Source of the DNA: Rebecca billardiae RCC1528
Taxonomy: Eukaryota; Haptophyta
Reading direction: 5' to 3'
DNA: 64,000 bases
Assembly (NCBI GenBank): GCA_965240325.2
Contig: OZ251234.1
Span: forward strand, 806,001-870,000
Made by a program: the position numbers and the translations under genes
The notes under the pieces: generated by a model
What the model saw: only the letters and a program-made list of their open reading frames with translations
Database searches by the model: none
What the model was told of the DNA's origin: nothing
Part shown: piece by piece, positions 20,771-31,318 of the stretch
Layout of the letters: each line of letters starts with the position of its first letter
Numbering within the stretch: position 1 is the stretch's first letter

Positions 20771-22598
20771 TGAGGTCGCTTGCCCGGCCGGTGGCCCGCA
20801 CGAACCGTCACAATCCAGCGCACCTGCAAAAATGCGCTGAAAAATGAGACGTCGACGCCGCCCCTGAAGCGTCACCAACTCGCGAAAGCCGGCGAGCTCA
20901 AAGCGGGGGGCTGCGCACCCACACGGGCGAGCCCTCGTCCTCGACCCGACCATCGGTGTGGACGACCGCGCGGAGCGCGCGCCGCGCGCGCGGAGCGCGC
21001 GCGGCCGCGGGCGCCTCCCGCGCGGGCGGCGTACGCACGCCCGCGCGCCCGCCCGCGCGCGCGTCCGCGTTTGCGGGCGCGCGCGGATCAGCCATCAGGC
21101 TTCCGTGTCGGGGCGTTGCGTCCGACATGCGCCATGTCGTGCCATGTCGTGGCGTGCGCATGTGCGTACTCTCGGTGGGGTGGTGCGCGGGCGGCGGCGC
21201 TCTCCTGATTTCTACCCCGCGCCCGTGTCGCTGTGCGTGCGCGCTGCGTCGCGCAGGCACGCAAGTGCGCGGGAGCCATCCGCGTGCTCGCGACGACGGC
21301 CGGCCGACGGCCAGCTGTGGAGTAGACGGCCGTCGACTCGAGGGCGCCACCGCGCCGGGTGAGTGAGCACGCACGGGCTCCGCCTCGGTCGGAGGCTGGC
21401 TGGCCGCCGCCGTGGCTTCGAGGCCGACGCGGCGGACGAGGAGGCGGCGGGCGAGCACGGTGGCGCGGTGGAGCAGGCGCGCACGCGCGGCGGCAGGCGC
21501 GACCCGCCGCTCGCCTCGTTCCATCCCGAGCTCCGCTCGGTCTCGCCTCTCGGTGCGCGGCTGCGCAGGCGCCGTGAGCGCAGGCTGGGGGTGGGGCCAG
21601 CAGTGGTGCGCGCTCTCGCTCTGCCGGCACGAGGCGCGTCGGCTGAGCGACCAGCGGCCCGTCGTCGAGCGCATGGCGCAACGCGAGCACCTCAATCAAG
21701 GCAGGTGCGCCCGCACGCCCGCACGCGCCGGCCCGCGCCGCGCGGCGCCTCTCGGAGTTCTCGCTCGCCCTGCGCGCGCGCGCCGCCCCCGGCCGGGCCG
21801 CTTCTTCGCGCGGCCCGCGGCGACAGTCCTCATCGGCCCGCCATGTTGACCAGACTGAGACAGCAGCCGACGGAGCCGGAGGGTGCACCGCGGGCCCCTA
21901 CTAACTACGTTGGTTCTACGGAAGGACCGCGGAACGCGGTCATATTGCTATCTGGCGAGAAGATGGTAGGAGGTGTCGTCGACAGCATGGGCTGCGGCTG
22001 CGGTAGTAGTGGACTGGTGGCGGCCTCACGCGGGCGGGCATACGACGAACTGCAACGGAGCCGGTGACACTCGCTCGGAGCACGAGCACGGAAGCCGCCG
22101 AACGCGGCAAGCTCGGCGGTGGCGTTGGCTGCTAGTCCAGCCTCGACGGCGGAGGACTCTCATGTGAGGACGGTGGCATGCTCGGTGGCGAGCGATGCTG
22201 TGTGCCTCGGCACACAGCCCGCCACAAACACTGCCTCTCGCAGGCAGCCCGGTTGCGGCCCTGGTTGCCTGTGTCCGCGTCGGCTCGGCGCCTATTCAGA
22301 TACCCAACAAATGTACCCGCCACGACATATCGGAAGGAACTTGAATGTATATTGAACCACATCCACGGTCAATTTAATGTGGGTAACAGTGTCCCTATAT
22401 ATATACGGGTAAATTCTTATATAAAAAATGGGTAATCTGCTCGATCTGGCTGTAGTCAGTAGTTTGTTGGAGGACAGTATCGGCGCACAGCATAGAGCCC
22501 CACTCTTGCTTCATAAAATCGTTCGGTTGGTTGACGACGTTTGTCAATAGGTCTTTCCGATCGCATGTCGTCATCTAGCCACCATAACAATTATTAAG
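20771..22598. other. Interval with an isolated transposon terminus and GC-rich low-complexity sequence
   Basis: No gene can be supported. Open frames on both strands are Ala/Arg-rich. The stretch 21861-21943 is the reverse complement of the left terminus of the 51.5- and 53.6-kb elements, so a decayed or diverged member of that family probably lies to its left. Confidence 0.4.
21861..21943 (-). repeat. Terminus of the 51.5-kb element family (isolated copy)
   Basis: Reverse complement of the block TGACCGCGTTCCGCGGTCCT...CGGCTGCT that begins the elements at 51528 and 53614, with only small differences. Sequence inside it diverges after about 80 bp. Confidence 0.8.
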
Positions 22599-23104
22599 TG
22601 TCAAAAGCCCAAGGCAGCCATTGGCGCCATTCCCCAGCTCGAGGTTTCAATCTCAAGGCGCTGAGCAATTCTAAGCGCCACCATGCTGAGGCTTCATTCC
22701 AAATTCAAAACCTTATCATCGACCTCAACTGTCGGTTTTATTCACGTCCAGTGCACCAATTCATTCATCATCATTCATCGTGCATTTCATAATGGCCAAC
22801 AAGCGTCGCGGAACAATCCAGGAATCAAAGCTCCTGAGATGTTCTCAAGCCTTCGCAGGGCAATGCACTATCAGATCATTCCGAGAACGTGCCTTCGCAA
22901 TCAGAAGCCGAGAAGCATCTCCAAACTTTCTAATCACGAAAGTTCTGGGATGAGTCCTTCGTGAGAACCCTACAAAAGTTTTTCTCAGCGATCTGGAGCT
23001 ACACCAGCCACACAACAAAACCGAACTGATCAGCAAGCAGGGCCAGACCCCTGCGCCACCATCGCCAAAGAGCGAACCTCCGCCAGCGCACGAAGTGCCA
23101 ATCA
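22599..23104 (+). repeat. Copia1 5' LTR (506 bp)
   Basis: Begins TGTCAAAAGCCCAAGG and ends GTGCCAATCA. The final A is also the A of the gag start codon. The left flank is TTAAG. Confidence 0.93.
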
Positions 23105-26100
23105 TGAGCTCATGGGAGCTTCGCGGCGGACAACGTGGGAACACACCGCGCGGACGCGCGCGGTTTCACCCGAACTCGAAGGTCGACATCCGCGAGGATT
23201 TGACCGACGACACCACCAGACCGGCGGCGCAGCAGCCAAAGCGCGCGTCACGCGACCGACCGGAACGCAACCACTCTCGACCTTCGCAGCAGCCGCGAGG
23301 CGAGAGGACGCGTACTTCGAACGAGCAGCTGCGCTCGTTCAAGAACCTCGACTACCGCTTCGGACATCCCCCGCGGAGCGAGCAAGACCACAACCTCAGC
23401 GGCCGCGACGGCAAAGCCCAGCGACAACGCGTACTACAGGTCAAGCGCAGCAAGTGGCGCTTCAAGGTCAACAAGGACTCCAACCACGCACCCGACGACG
23501 GGGCGTGGAGAGCGGAGCGCACAGAGCCACCCAGCGCCGCGTCTGCGCTGCGGGACCCGCTCCAGCCGCGGGGTCACAACCACCAAACCTCGCAACGCGA
23601 GGCCAAACGCGGCGCGCGCACGCGCACCGCGCACGCGCAAAGTATCCCCACGCTGATTCCCAGCGCGCGTCAGACACAGGGACGACAGTCGGCGACCGAC
23701 TCGATCCCATATGTCCCCTCCTTCACGTTCCAGATTCTCCCTTCCGTCTATGCGAGCGGCTGGGACTCTACGCCCGCCTACAAGGGCGCGGCGACAACGC
23801 CTAACCAGTGGAGTGAGATTGATGACGATGATCCAGCGTCGTGCCAGCCGTGCGACAATCAGTCGTGCACATCGAGGCATTGCCTTCTTGAGTGCAACAT
23901 CTGTGGGATGGGCAGAGTCTGCAGCTACAGATGCGCAGACGCCATCCAGGTTCAGCATCAGCTCGAATGTGAGCAGATCATCCAGTTTGCAGCGATGAAC
24001 GATGGGATTGACATCGATGATGATGGCATTCACGTCCACCAACAGGACGGACCCGTCGCAGCGGCTGATCGCCGCAGCCTGAGCGTCGTGAATGACGCAG
24101 GCGCCAGCCTCGATGATATTTGCCCTTGGCGGCCATCTAAACGATGCACTATCTACTCGGGAGGCTTCATCGCAGCAGCCGCAGAGCGGCATCAAGGTCA
24201 CAACTACACAGTTGGAGACTATGTGCGGGAAAGGGACGAGCTTCACCAAAGCAAGTTTGATCTCATGTTCCATTGTAACGACGCACTCCTACAGCCAGGT
24301 GTCGCATGCTTACTGCACGACGAGTTCTATGGGCTGACTTCTGAAGCAGGCGAGGGACACTCGCCAGCTGACGACGGTCCACCTGGACATGGCACAAACT
24401 ACCCGCCTGCCGCGACTGGCGCCGACAACAGCGCACAGCAGAGCAGCGATGGGGACGAGTCCTCTACGTCGGACATTGACAGCTATGCCACAGCAGAGGA
24501 CCACATTGAGACAAGCTCGCCCCACGCGTCACCGCGAACGCGCAGAAATGGAAGCGAAGCTTGCACCTACTTGCCCGACGCACATGCAATGATGGCTGTG
24601 CAGACAAGCCAGCCCGGCGTCGGAAGCTACAAGCTGAATTTCTTCACAATCAAATCGAAAATGGCTATCCACGGAGCGATCAAGGACGCAGTCACCGAGG
24701 TCAAGGCTTCCTACAAGGGAAGAGCGACCGACACTACGTCGTCCATGGTCACCCTCGTCGAGGCCAGGCTCTCCGGATACGCGCTGGCCGAGGCAGCCGT
24801 GTGGACAGCCGAAAATGCTATTCGGGAACCTTACGCAACCGCATTCGCAAACATGGACGCGGACACCACCATCATGCAGATGACGATCGTCTACGAGCGA
24901 TCGGTGGAAGTACTTTTCAAGCGTATCAAGGACATGATGCTGCCAAGTCTCTTTTCGTACCTCGAGTCGAAAAGGCACATCGTGAACCCGAATGAGAATT
25001 TCCTGAATTTACATACTCTGCTCGAAATCTTCGAGCACGAGCTGAACGTATCGACCATGTCGGAGCTCCGGGCTGAGTTCAAGAAGCTCTACCCGGACCG
25101 ACCGACCCCGGTGAGCGGCCCTGAGATGATCAAGCAAACGGTGGAGATGGTACGCGCATCACGCTATCGAGAGCTAGACGACGCCACACTCCTCGTGTTC
25201 AAGCTGTACAATGGGATGCACGAGCACCCAGGGGTCTACTCGACCGTCATCTCTATTTACGGTTCAATGTCGCCCCAGCAATGCGTGGCGCAGACCGAAC
25301 AGCTCACCGCCCAGATCGAGGACGCATACAGGCGTTGGACTCAGTCGCCCAAGGGACGACAGGCAACGCAACGTGACCCCAAGCGGGGCGGTCCCGCGCA
25401 CGCTCTCAATACTGAGGAGGCGGACCGCCGACAACCAGCAGTCACGTGCTCGCATTGCGGACTACGCAATCACACCGCAGAACGGTGCTGGAAGCTACAT
25501 CCAGACTTGCGGCCACCCAGGCCGCCCGGTGCACCAAAACAGGGCAACTTCAAGCCGCCCGCCGAGCCCGGCAGGTATGACGGCAAGTTCATCAAGGTAC
25601 CTCCGCCCCCCAAGTGGGCGGGGAGGCCGCGAGCCCAGATGGTGCAAGACGAGGACATCGACCCGGAACCCGATGACGCAGATCTCGAGCCGACGCAATA
25701 CGCGTATCTGGACTCGGGCGCGTCCCAATCATTTGTCGATATCAACCTCGGCCTGCTACACAATGCTCATCCGATCAGCATGTCTGTCAAGGTCGCCAAG
25801 CGCGACATTGAGCTACACGCATCCAAGGCAGGCGACATGTACGTATACTTACTCGACGCCGACTCAGACACAACCGTGCCGGTGTGCCTGGAAAACGTCG
25901 TCGGAGTCGAAGATCTCGATACTACTCTCTTTTCAGTCAACGCGTTCGCCGCGGCCGGAATGGCTGTGGTGTTCGACGAACGACCATACATCCGCATCGG
26001 CCCCAAGAGGGTTCATTTGCGCCCCGACAACACTGTCGGATTCAAGGCAGTCGTACCCAAGGCAGAGACAGCCATGCCGGCCACCGCGGACGACATGCCA

Positions 26101-28938
26101 CCAGACGTCGACCCGATCAAGAACGGTCGAAAGATCACGCTCTGGCAATCCAGACTAGGATACGCCGATATCAAGCGTGTACGCGCAACCTACCGCGCGA
26201 ACGACAAGATGTCGGAGGCATCGCCCTGCACGTACCAGCCCTCCGACATTGCCAAGTTCAAAGCTAAGCCGTTCCCGGGCACACGTGAGAGGACAACTCG
26301 ACCGCTCGAGATGCTCCACAACGATGTCATCGGGCCCATCAACGGGCTGCCCGCCAAGACTCCAAGGTGGGGAACTCTATTCATCGATGATTTTTCCGGA
26401 TACATGCGCTTCTACGACATGCAAAACAAGGCTGAAGCGCCGGAGAAGCTCGACCTCATGGCCAGCGAGATGGGAGCCAACTCTCTATCCGCCACCATGC
26501 AGAACAAGGGTATCGCAGGATGCACCATTCACCTTGACGGAGGCCGAGAGTTACACTCAAAGAATTGGAACCGAGTCCTTCGCAGGTACGACATGCTATG
26601 CAACTACATGTCGCCCCCCCACACGCAGCAGCTGAACGGCGTCGCCGAACGTGGCCTCGGAGTCATCATGAATGACGCCAGGACAATGCTGTACCTCTCA
26701 GGCGTACACCACAAATGGTGGCATTGGGCAGCCAAGTGCGCTGCCGCGCAACGCAACCTGATGAGCAAGCATCCTACCAGCGATGGCAAGCTGGTTTCGC
26801 CGCACGAGTTGATGTTTGGCACCTCGCCCGGGCCCTTCCTGCAAAAGCTGAGAGTCTGGGGCTCGCCTTGCATCTACCTCGTACAGTCGATCAACAAGCA
26901 GAACAAGCTACTCCCGCGCGCGCGGGAGGGCATCTTATTGGGATACGGATTTGACGGTATCTTCGAGCGAGGCGCGATCAAGCGATCGCACGGATACATC
27001 GTTTTGAGTGCCGACGACGGGAAAATCGTCATCACTCGGCATTTCAAGTTCAACGAGCAAGTCATTTTGGATCGAATCTCTACGCATTTCAAGGAGATCC
27101 GCGAAATTCGGGACCCCCTGCTGGCGTGGAGCGCTCGGCGACCCCCTCAAGGTGCAGATGCTGGTAAGACCCATGACAGCAACACCAACGAGGAGGGCGG
27201 CGAAGAGTTTGCCAGCAGCAGCAGCGACGCCGACAGCGGCTCCGAGCGCGGAGGAGACGATCCACCATCGCCGGACGAGAAATCAGACGACGATGACGAC
27301 GAGGATGACGGGGACGGCCCCGACGACGACGAGAAGGGAGATGACGGCGACGACGACGGTGATGAAGACGGCCCCGGAGCTGGAGGCGGACCATCGCCCA
27401 GCAACGCGCCGCCGCAGCCGAAGCAGCCTCCTCCCTCCGCCGATCGCCGCCCACAGCGGACCCGCAACATGACTGGCAAGTCATACTTCCCGTCGACGCG
27501 GCGCGCGCGCGCGCGCGCGCAGCTCGCGCAGCTCGCATCAGATATCCCGGTACCTACATCGTTCAAGGAAGCGATGGAGAGCAAGCAAGCATCCGATTGG
27601 ACAAGGGCTATCATGGAAGAATACGAGGCCCACGACAGACTGGGCACATTCACGCCCGTCGTTGTTCCCAAAGGGAAAGCAATTATCCCATCGAAGCTGG
27701 TCTTCAAGGTCAAAGCCAATCCAGATGGTACCATCGAACGGTACAAGGCAAGATTGGTTGGTCAAGGCTTCCGCCAGATTCAAGGAGTCAATTACGACGA
27801 GGTGTTCTCGCCTACTATCCGGTACGAGAACGTACGCCTCCTATTGGCACTGACGACGGAGCTACGAACACCAGAAAGACCTTGGATCATCCACTCCGCG
27901 GACGTGAGTACGGCGTACCTCCAAGCCCCTTTGGAGGACGGCCTGAAGATCTACACTACGCTACCCCCGCTGTACCCGTGTACTCTCAAGCCACCCGAGG
28001 GGCATGTGGTCGCGGCCGACTGGGATATGGCCCTTCCAGGATTTAAGCAGAGCGGCCGACGATGGCACCTCCGCCTCAGCCAGAAACTGCGAGAGAAAGG
28101 ATTCAAAAAACTCGCACAGTCGGAGTGCATCTTCGTCCGCATCTCCGGAGACATCATCGACGTCATCGCAGTGTACGTGGACGATCTGCTTATTCTGAGC
28201 AGCTCCCCCGACAGCGCAAGGCCCAGCTCGATTATTGAGGAAATTCGAAAAGAATTTACCCTCCGGGATTTGGGACCAGCAACGACGTTCCTGGGCATGA
28301 ATATCACCCAGGGGCCCAAGTCGACGACTATCTCCATGTCACAGTACATCACCGATCTCCTCAAGAGGCACGACATGAGCGACATTACGCCCGTCGACAA
28401 CCCATGCAGATCGGCAGCAGAGCAACCGACATCAATCGAGACAGACGATTCATCATCGTGCTCGTCGGAGGAATCAAAGACCTACCGAGCAATCGTCGGA
28501 GCGCTACTATTCATCATGAACACCTGCCGACCCGACATCAGCTATGCAGTCAACATGTTGGCAAGGTACATGGCAAGCCCAAGTTCGAACGACCTTAAAG
28601 GTGCCAAGCGAGTGCTCAGGTACTTGGCCGGGACAAAGAATTCCGGCATCACTTTCAAATCAACACCTACTCAGCCACGGACGGAGATGTTTGTGGACTC
28701 GGATTGGGCCAACGATACAAAGGATCGCCGCTCGACAGGAAGCTATATCTACTTCCACGCAGGCGGCCCAGTATCGTGGCGCACCTTCAAGCAGTCAATC
28801 ACAACCCTCTCATCATGTGAGGCCGAATATGTCGCTCTCGCTGAAGGAGCCAAAGAGGCAGTTTACCTACGCGACATCATCAGCGATATTCTCAATATCC
28901 CCAAGACGCCCATTGTGATCCATGAGGACAACAACTAA
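23104..28938 (+). CDS. Copia1 gag-pol polyprotein with MYND-like finger; frame broken near the RNase H end
   Basis: 1,944 residues from the ATG that straddles the LTR/internal junction. Basic N-terminal region; a Cys-rich MYND-like finger at about 247-289; copia gag (FKLYNGMHEHPGVYSTVISI); CCHC knuckle CSHCGLRNHTAERC (782-795); protease DSGAS (870); GAG-pre-integrase LWQSRLGYADI; DDE integrase with Asp in HNDVIGP, Asp in LDGGRELH and Glu in NGVAERGLG. An acidic linker rich in Asp (about 1395-1430) follows, then reverse transcriptase with YVDD (1691-1694), then RNase H. The frame stops after HEDNN, while the rest of RNase H continues in another frame. Seven extra bases (AACTAAC-like) at 28930-28940 account for this. 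The element makes a cDNA copy of its RNA in virus-like particles and integrates it. Confidence 0.93.
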   Translation: MSSWELRGGQRGNTPRGRARFHPNSKVDIREDLTDDTTRPAAQQPKRASRDRPERNHSRPSQQPRGERTRTSNEQLRSFKNLDYRFGHPPRSEQDHNLSGRDGKAQRQRVLQVKRSKWRFKVNKDSNHAPDDGAWRAERTEPPSAASALRDPLQPRGHNHQTSQREAKRGARTRTAHAQSIPTLIPSARQTQGRQSATDSIPYVPSFTFQILPSVYASGWDSTPAYKGAATTPNQWSEIDDDDPASCQPCDNQSCTSRHCLLECNICGMGRVCSYRCADAIQVQHQLECEQIIQFAAMNDGIDIDDDGIHVHQQDGPVAAADRRSLSVVNDAGASLDDICPWRPSKRCTIYSGGFIAAAAERHQGHNYTVGDYVRERDELHQSKFDLMFHCNDALLQPGVACLLHDEFYGLTSEAGEGHSPADDGPPGHGTNYPPAATGADNSAQQSSDGDESSTSDIDSYATAEDHIETSSPHASPRTRRNGSEACTYLPDAHAMMAVQTSQPGVGSYKLNFFTIKSKMAIHGAIKDAVTEVKASYKGRATDTTSSMVTLVEARLSGYALAEAAVWTAENAIREPYATAFANMDADTTIMQMTIVYERSVEVLFKRIKDMMLPSLFSYLESKRHIVNPNENFLNLHTLLEIFEHELNVSTMSELRAEFKKLYPDRPTPVSGPEMIKQTVEMVRASRYRELDDATLLVFKLYNGMHEHPGVYSTVISIYGSMSPQQCVAQTEQLTAQIEDAYRRWTQSPKGRQATQRDPKRGGPAHALNTEEADRRQPAVTCSHCGLRNHTAERCWKLHPDLRPPRPPGAPKQGNFKPPAEPGRYDGKFIKVPPPPKWAGRPRAQMVQDEDIDPEPDDADLEPTQYAYLDSGASQSFVDINLGLLHNAHPISMSVKVAKRDIELHASKAGDMYVYLLDADSDTTVPVCLENVVGVEDLDTTLFSVNAFAAAGMAVVFDERPYIRIGPKRVHLRPDNTVGFKAVVPKAETAMPATADDMPPDVDPIKNGRKITLWQSRLGYADIKRVRATYRANDKMSEASPCTYQPSDIAKFKAKPFPGTRERTTRPLEMLHNDVIGPINGLPAKTPRWGTLFIDDFSGYMRFYDMQNKAEAPEKLDLMASEMGANSLSATMQNKGIAGCTIHLDGGRELHSKNWNRVLRRYDMLCNYMSPPHTQQLNGVAERGLGVIMNDARTMLYLSGVHHKWWHWAAKCAAAQRNLMSKHPTSDGKLVSPHELMFGTSPGPFLQKLRVWGSPCIYLVQSINKQNKLLPRAREGILLGYGFDGIFERGAIKRSHGYIVLSADDGKIVITRHFKFNEQVILDRISTHFKEIREIRDPLLAWSARRPPQGADAGKTHDSNTNEEGGEEFASSSSDADSGSERGGDDPPSPDEKSDDDDDEDDGDGPDDDEKGDDGDDDGDEDGPGAGGGPSPSNAPPQPKQPPPSADRRPQRTRNMTGKSYFPSTRRARARAQLAQLASDIPVPTSFKEAMESKQASDWTRAIMEEYEAHDRLGTFTPVVVPKGKAIIPSKLVFKVKANPDGTIERYKARLVGQGFRQIQGVNYDEVFSPTIRYENVRLLLALTTELRTPERPWIIHSADVSTAYLQAPLEDGLKIYTTLPPLYPCTLKPPEGHVVAADWDMALPGFKQSGRRWHLRLSQKLREKGFKKLAQSECIFVRISGDIIDVIAVYVDDLLILSSSPDSARPSSIIEEIRKEFTLRDLGPATTFLGMNITQGPKSTTISMSQYITDLLKRHDMSDITPVDNPCRSAAEQPTSIETDDSSSCSSEESKTYRAIVGALLFIMNTCRPDISYAVNMLARYMASPSSNDLKGAKRVLRYLAGTKNSGITFKSTPTQPRTEMFVDSDWANDTKDRRSTGSYIYFHAGGPVSWRTFKQSITTLSSCEAEYVALAEGAKEAVYLRDIISDILNIPKTPIVIHEDNN

Positions 28939-29158
28939 CAAGGGGGCGATTGATCTCTCGAAGAACAGCATCCATCATAAGCGCACCAAGCACATCGACG
29001 TACGACACCATTTTATTCGAGATTGTGTCGACCTCGGTGCAGTCAACATCATCAAGGTACACACATCGGAAAACATCGCCGATTGTCTTACCAAGGCGCT
29101 ACCCAAGGACAAGTTTGCAAAATTCCGAGACATCATGGTTGCACCAGTTTCGAATTGA
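28922..29158 (+). pseudogene. Out-of-frame C-terminal part of Copia1 RNase H
   Basis: This frame encodes KGAIDLSKNSIHHKRTKHID...HTSENIADCLTKALP, the conserved C-terminal end of copia RNase H, and stops just before the polypurine tract. Relative to the main frame, a short insertion containing a TAA separates them. As it stands, the main polyprotein lacks this segment unless the ribosome shifts frame. Confidence 0.85.
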
Positions 29159-29165
29159 GGGGGCG

Positions 29166-30949
29166 TGTCAAAAGCCCAAGGCAGCCATTGGCGCCATTCC
29201 CCAGCTCGAGGTTTCAATCTCAAGGCGCTGAGCAATTCTAAGCGCCACCATGCTGAGGCTCCGGCTTCGGTTGACCCCTGCCAGTCCGGTCATAGAAACC
29301 GGGCGTACCGAAAATGAAAACGACCTTCGCGAGGTCGCACGGAGGCGGTCGAAGGCTTGCTGGACTCGGGTTGGCGAGCTGAGCGCGAATCCGCACCGTT
29401 TGCCGCGATCGCTTGTTTTTACACGGCGCCAGAGCCCGATTTTCACCATTTCTACTGGGAGTCCGGGTACTTTTATTGGCCTTTTGCCCACTATGGTGGT
29501 GCGGGCGCGGGTCGCGTTGGACGTGCCCATCGTGTTCGACACCGACGTCTCGGACGAACAGCTGGGAGGTAATCTTGGCGACCGCGATGCCGAGCACCTC
29601 TTTGCGGTCGCGCGTGACCTGGAGATCGTGCACACGGTGTCTGACACGACCTCGTCAGTGCACCACGGTCGGTGCAAGCCTCTCTGCACGTTGCGCCGTC
29701 TCCGGACCTCTGCAATCAGATCAAGGTGAACATGTCGAGGACGCACAACACGATGGAGCGGATGCTTTTCCATCTCGTCGTCGATATGCTCAGGCCTCTC
29801 TGTCTGGACGAGTACTTTGTGATCCTTACGCGCTCGACACTGCAAGTCGCGACGAGGGCGACTCACGAGCCCGAGACAAGCAGCAAGCGGCAGAAGGAGG
29901 CGGACGGGCAGTGGTGGACGATGGGGGGGCGAGTCTGATTTCAAGCGATACGCGCGCATGGATCTTGACCGGCGCTCGCGCGAGCTGGGCACCGGCGAGA
30001 TCGAGAGCGACACGATCGTCCGCGGCGTTGTCGTGCTCACGCCCGTGCAACCGATCACGCCTGACTTTCAGCGGCGCCCCAGCACGCGGCACGAGGCGGA
30101 GGCACGCGGCAGCGGCGGCGGAGCGGCCGCGTCTGGCGGTGTACCAGCTGAGAGAAGAGCGCGGCACAATGCTATGCGCGCGCAGCTGACCAACCAGAGC
30201 GCGCTCGCAAGTGCGGGGCGGTGAGCTGCCGTGAGGCGTGACATGGTCATGGCGTGCGTATCACGTCGATGCATGAATGGAATACAAGTTCCGTCAGAAA
30301 TACCCGCGTCAATATGCATTTACCCATGTTTCGGATTTCGGTCAGATTTCTGTATGTGTCACTTATAGAAATTGAGCCTGAAACATATTGGGAGGTGGGT
30401 GTATGCTCAATGTCGCTTTGAAGTCATCAATCCGGGGTCGGGAGGGACCCGGCTATATGGTCCGCTCGAGTGACTTCGACTCGGTTCTCAGAATGCCCGC
30501 CACTGGCAGGGGTCAACCGAATCCGGAGCCCTGAGGCTTCATTCCAAATTCAAAACCTTATCATCGACCTCAACTGTCGGTTTTATTCACGTCCAGTGCA
30601 CCAATTCATTCATCATCATTCATCGTGCATTTCATAATGGCCAACAAGCGTCGCGGAACAATCCAGGAATCAAAGCTCCTGAGATGTTCTCAAGCCTTCG
30701 CAGGGCAATGCACTATCAGATCATTCCGAGAACGTGCCTTCGCAATCAGAAGCCGAGAAGCATCTCCAAACTTTCTAATCACGAAAGTTCTGGGATGAGT
30801 CCTTCGTGAGAACCCTACAAAAGTTTTTCTCAGCGATCTGGAGCTACACCAGCCACACAACAAAACCGAACTGATCAGCAAGCAGGGCCAGACCCCTGCG
30901 CCACCATCGCCAAAGAGCGAACCTCCGCCAGCGCACGAAGTGCCAATCA
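29166..30949 (+). repeat. Copia1 3' LTR, interrupted by a DNA transposon
   Basis: LTR parts are 29166-29256 and 30535-30949 (91 + 415 = 506 bp). The CTGA duplication and the 1,274-bp insertion lie between them. The right flank TTAAG completes the Copia1 target duplication. Confidence 0.93.
29257..30530. mobile_element. 1,274-bp TIR DNA element nested in the Copia1 3' LTR
   Basis: Ends are inverted repeats of about 28 bp (GGCTCCGGcTTCGG...CCCTGCCAGT; the right copy has one different base). CTGA is duplicated on both sides (29253-29256 and 30531-30534) relative to the uninterrupted 5' LTR. The 4-bp reading is preferred because it aligns the inverted repeats. The interior holds short protein-like frames (for example PIVFDTDVSDEQLGG near 29530 and MERMLFHLVVDMLRPLCLDE near 29752) that I do not recognise. 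No DDE transposase is visible, so it is probably non-autonomous. Confidence 0.85.
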
Positions 30950-30954
30950 TTAAG

Positions 30955-31318
30955 TAACGTTTCGCTGAATCTCTATGTGGCACTACTGTGGCGCAGCGCG
31001 CGCACGCTCGGCCCGCGGCGCGACGGCACGCGGAGTAGGTTTTGAGGTCGAAATAACTTTTGCTCCGCCCCGATGGGGCACATTTATGGCGTCGATTCTG
31101 GGCGAGAGACAAAATATAGGACGTCATTCCGAGTGCGCAGGAATATCGCCCCAGTTGGGAGGGACCCATCACCTATAAATTGGTACACGGGCCCTCCGGG
31201 CCCGCATAACTCAAACTGTCCGGGCGCGCCGGCGCCGGCCGCCGAGCGGGCCGCCATCCAATTCAATGAAGAATTGAAGATTGCGTAGTTAGTGGTCGGG
31301 TGTTTGGTCAATAATTGG
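30955..31318. other. Spacer between two LTR elements
   Basis: 364 bp with no gene. It contains a small hairpin, CGGGCCCTCCGGGCCCG, near 31189-31205. Confidence 0.4.

Larger units (their letters stand above)
22599..30949 (+). mobile_element. Copia1: full-length Ty1/copia retrotransposon with nested insertion
   Basis: Direct LTRs of 506 bp (TGTCAAAAGC...GCCAATCA) appear identical once the nested insertion is removed. TTAAG target duplications flank them (22594-22598 and 30950-30954). A purine tract GAGGGGGCG directly precedes the 3' LTR. Gag, protease, integrase, reverse transcriptase and RNase H occur in copia order. Identical LTRs imply a recent insertion, but the pol frame is broken near its end. 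Confidence 0.95.
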
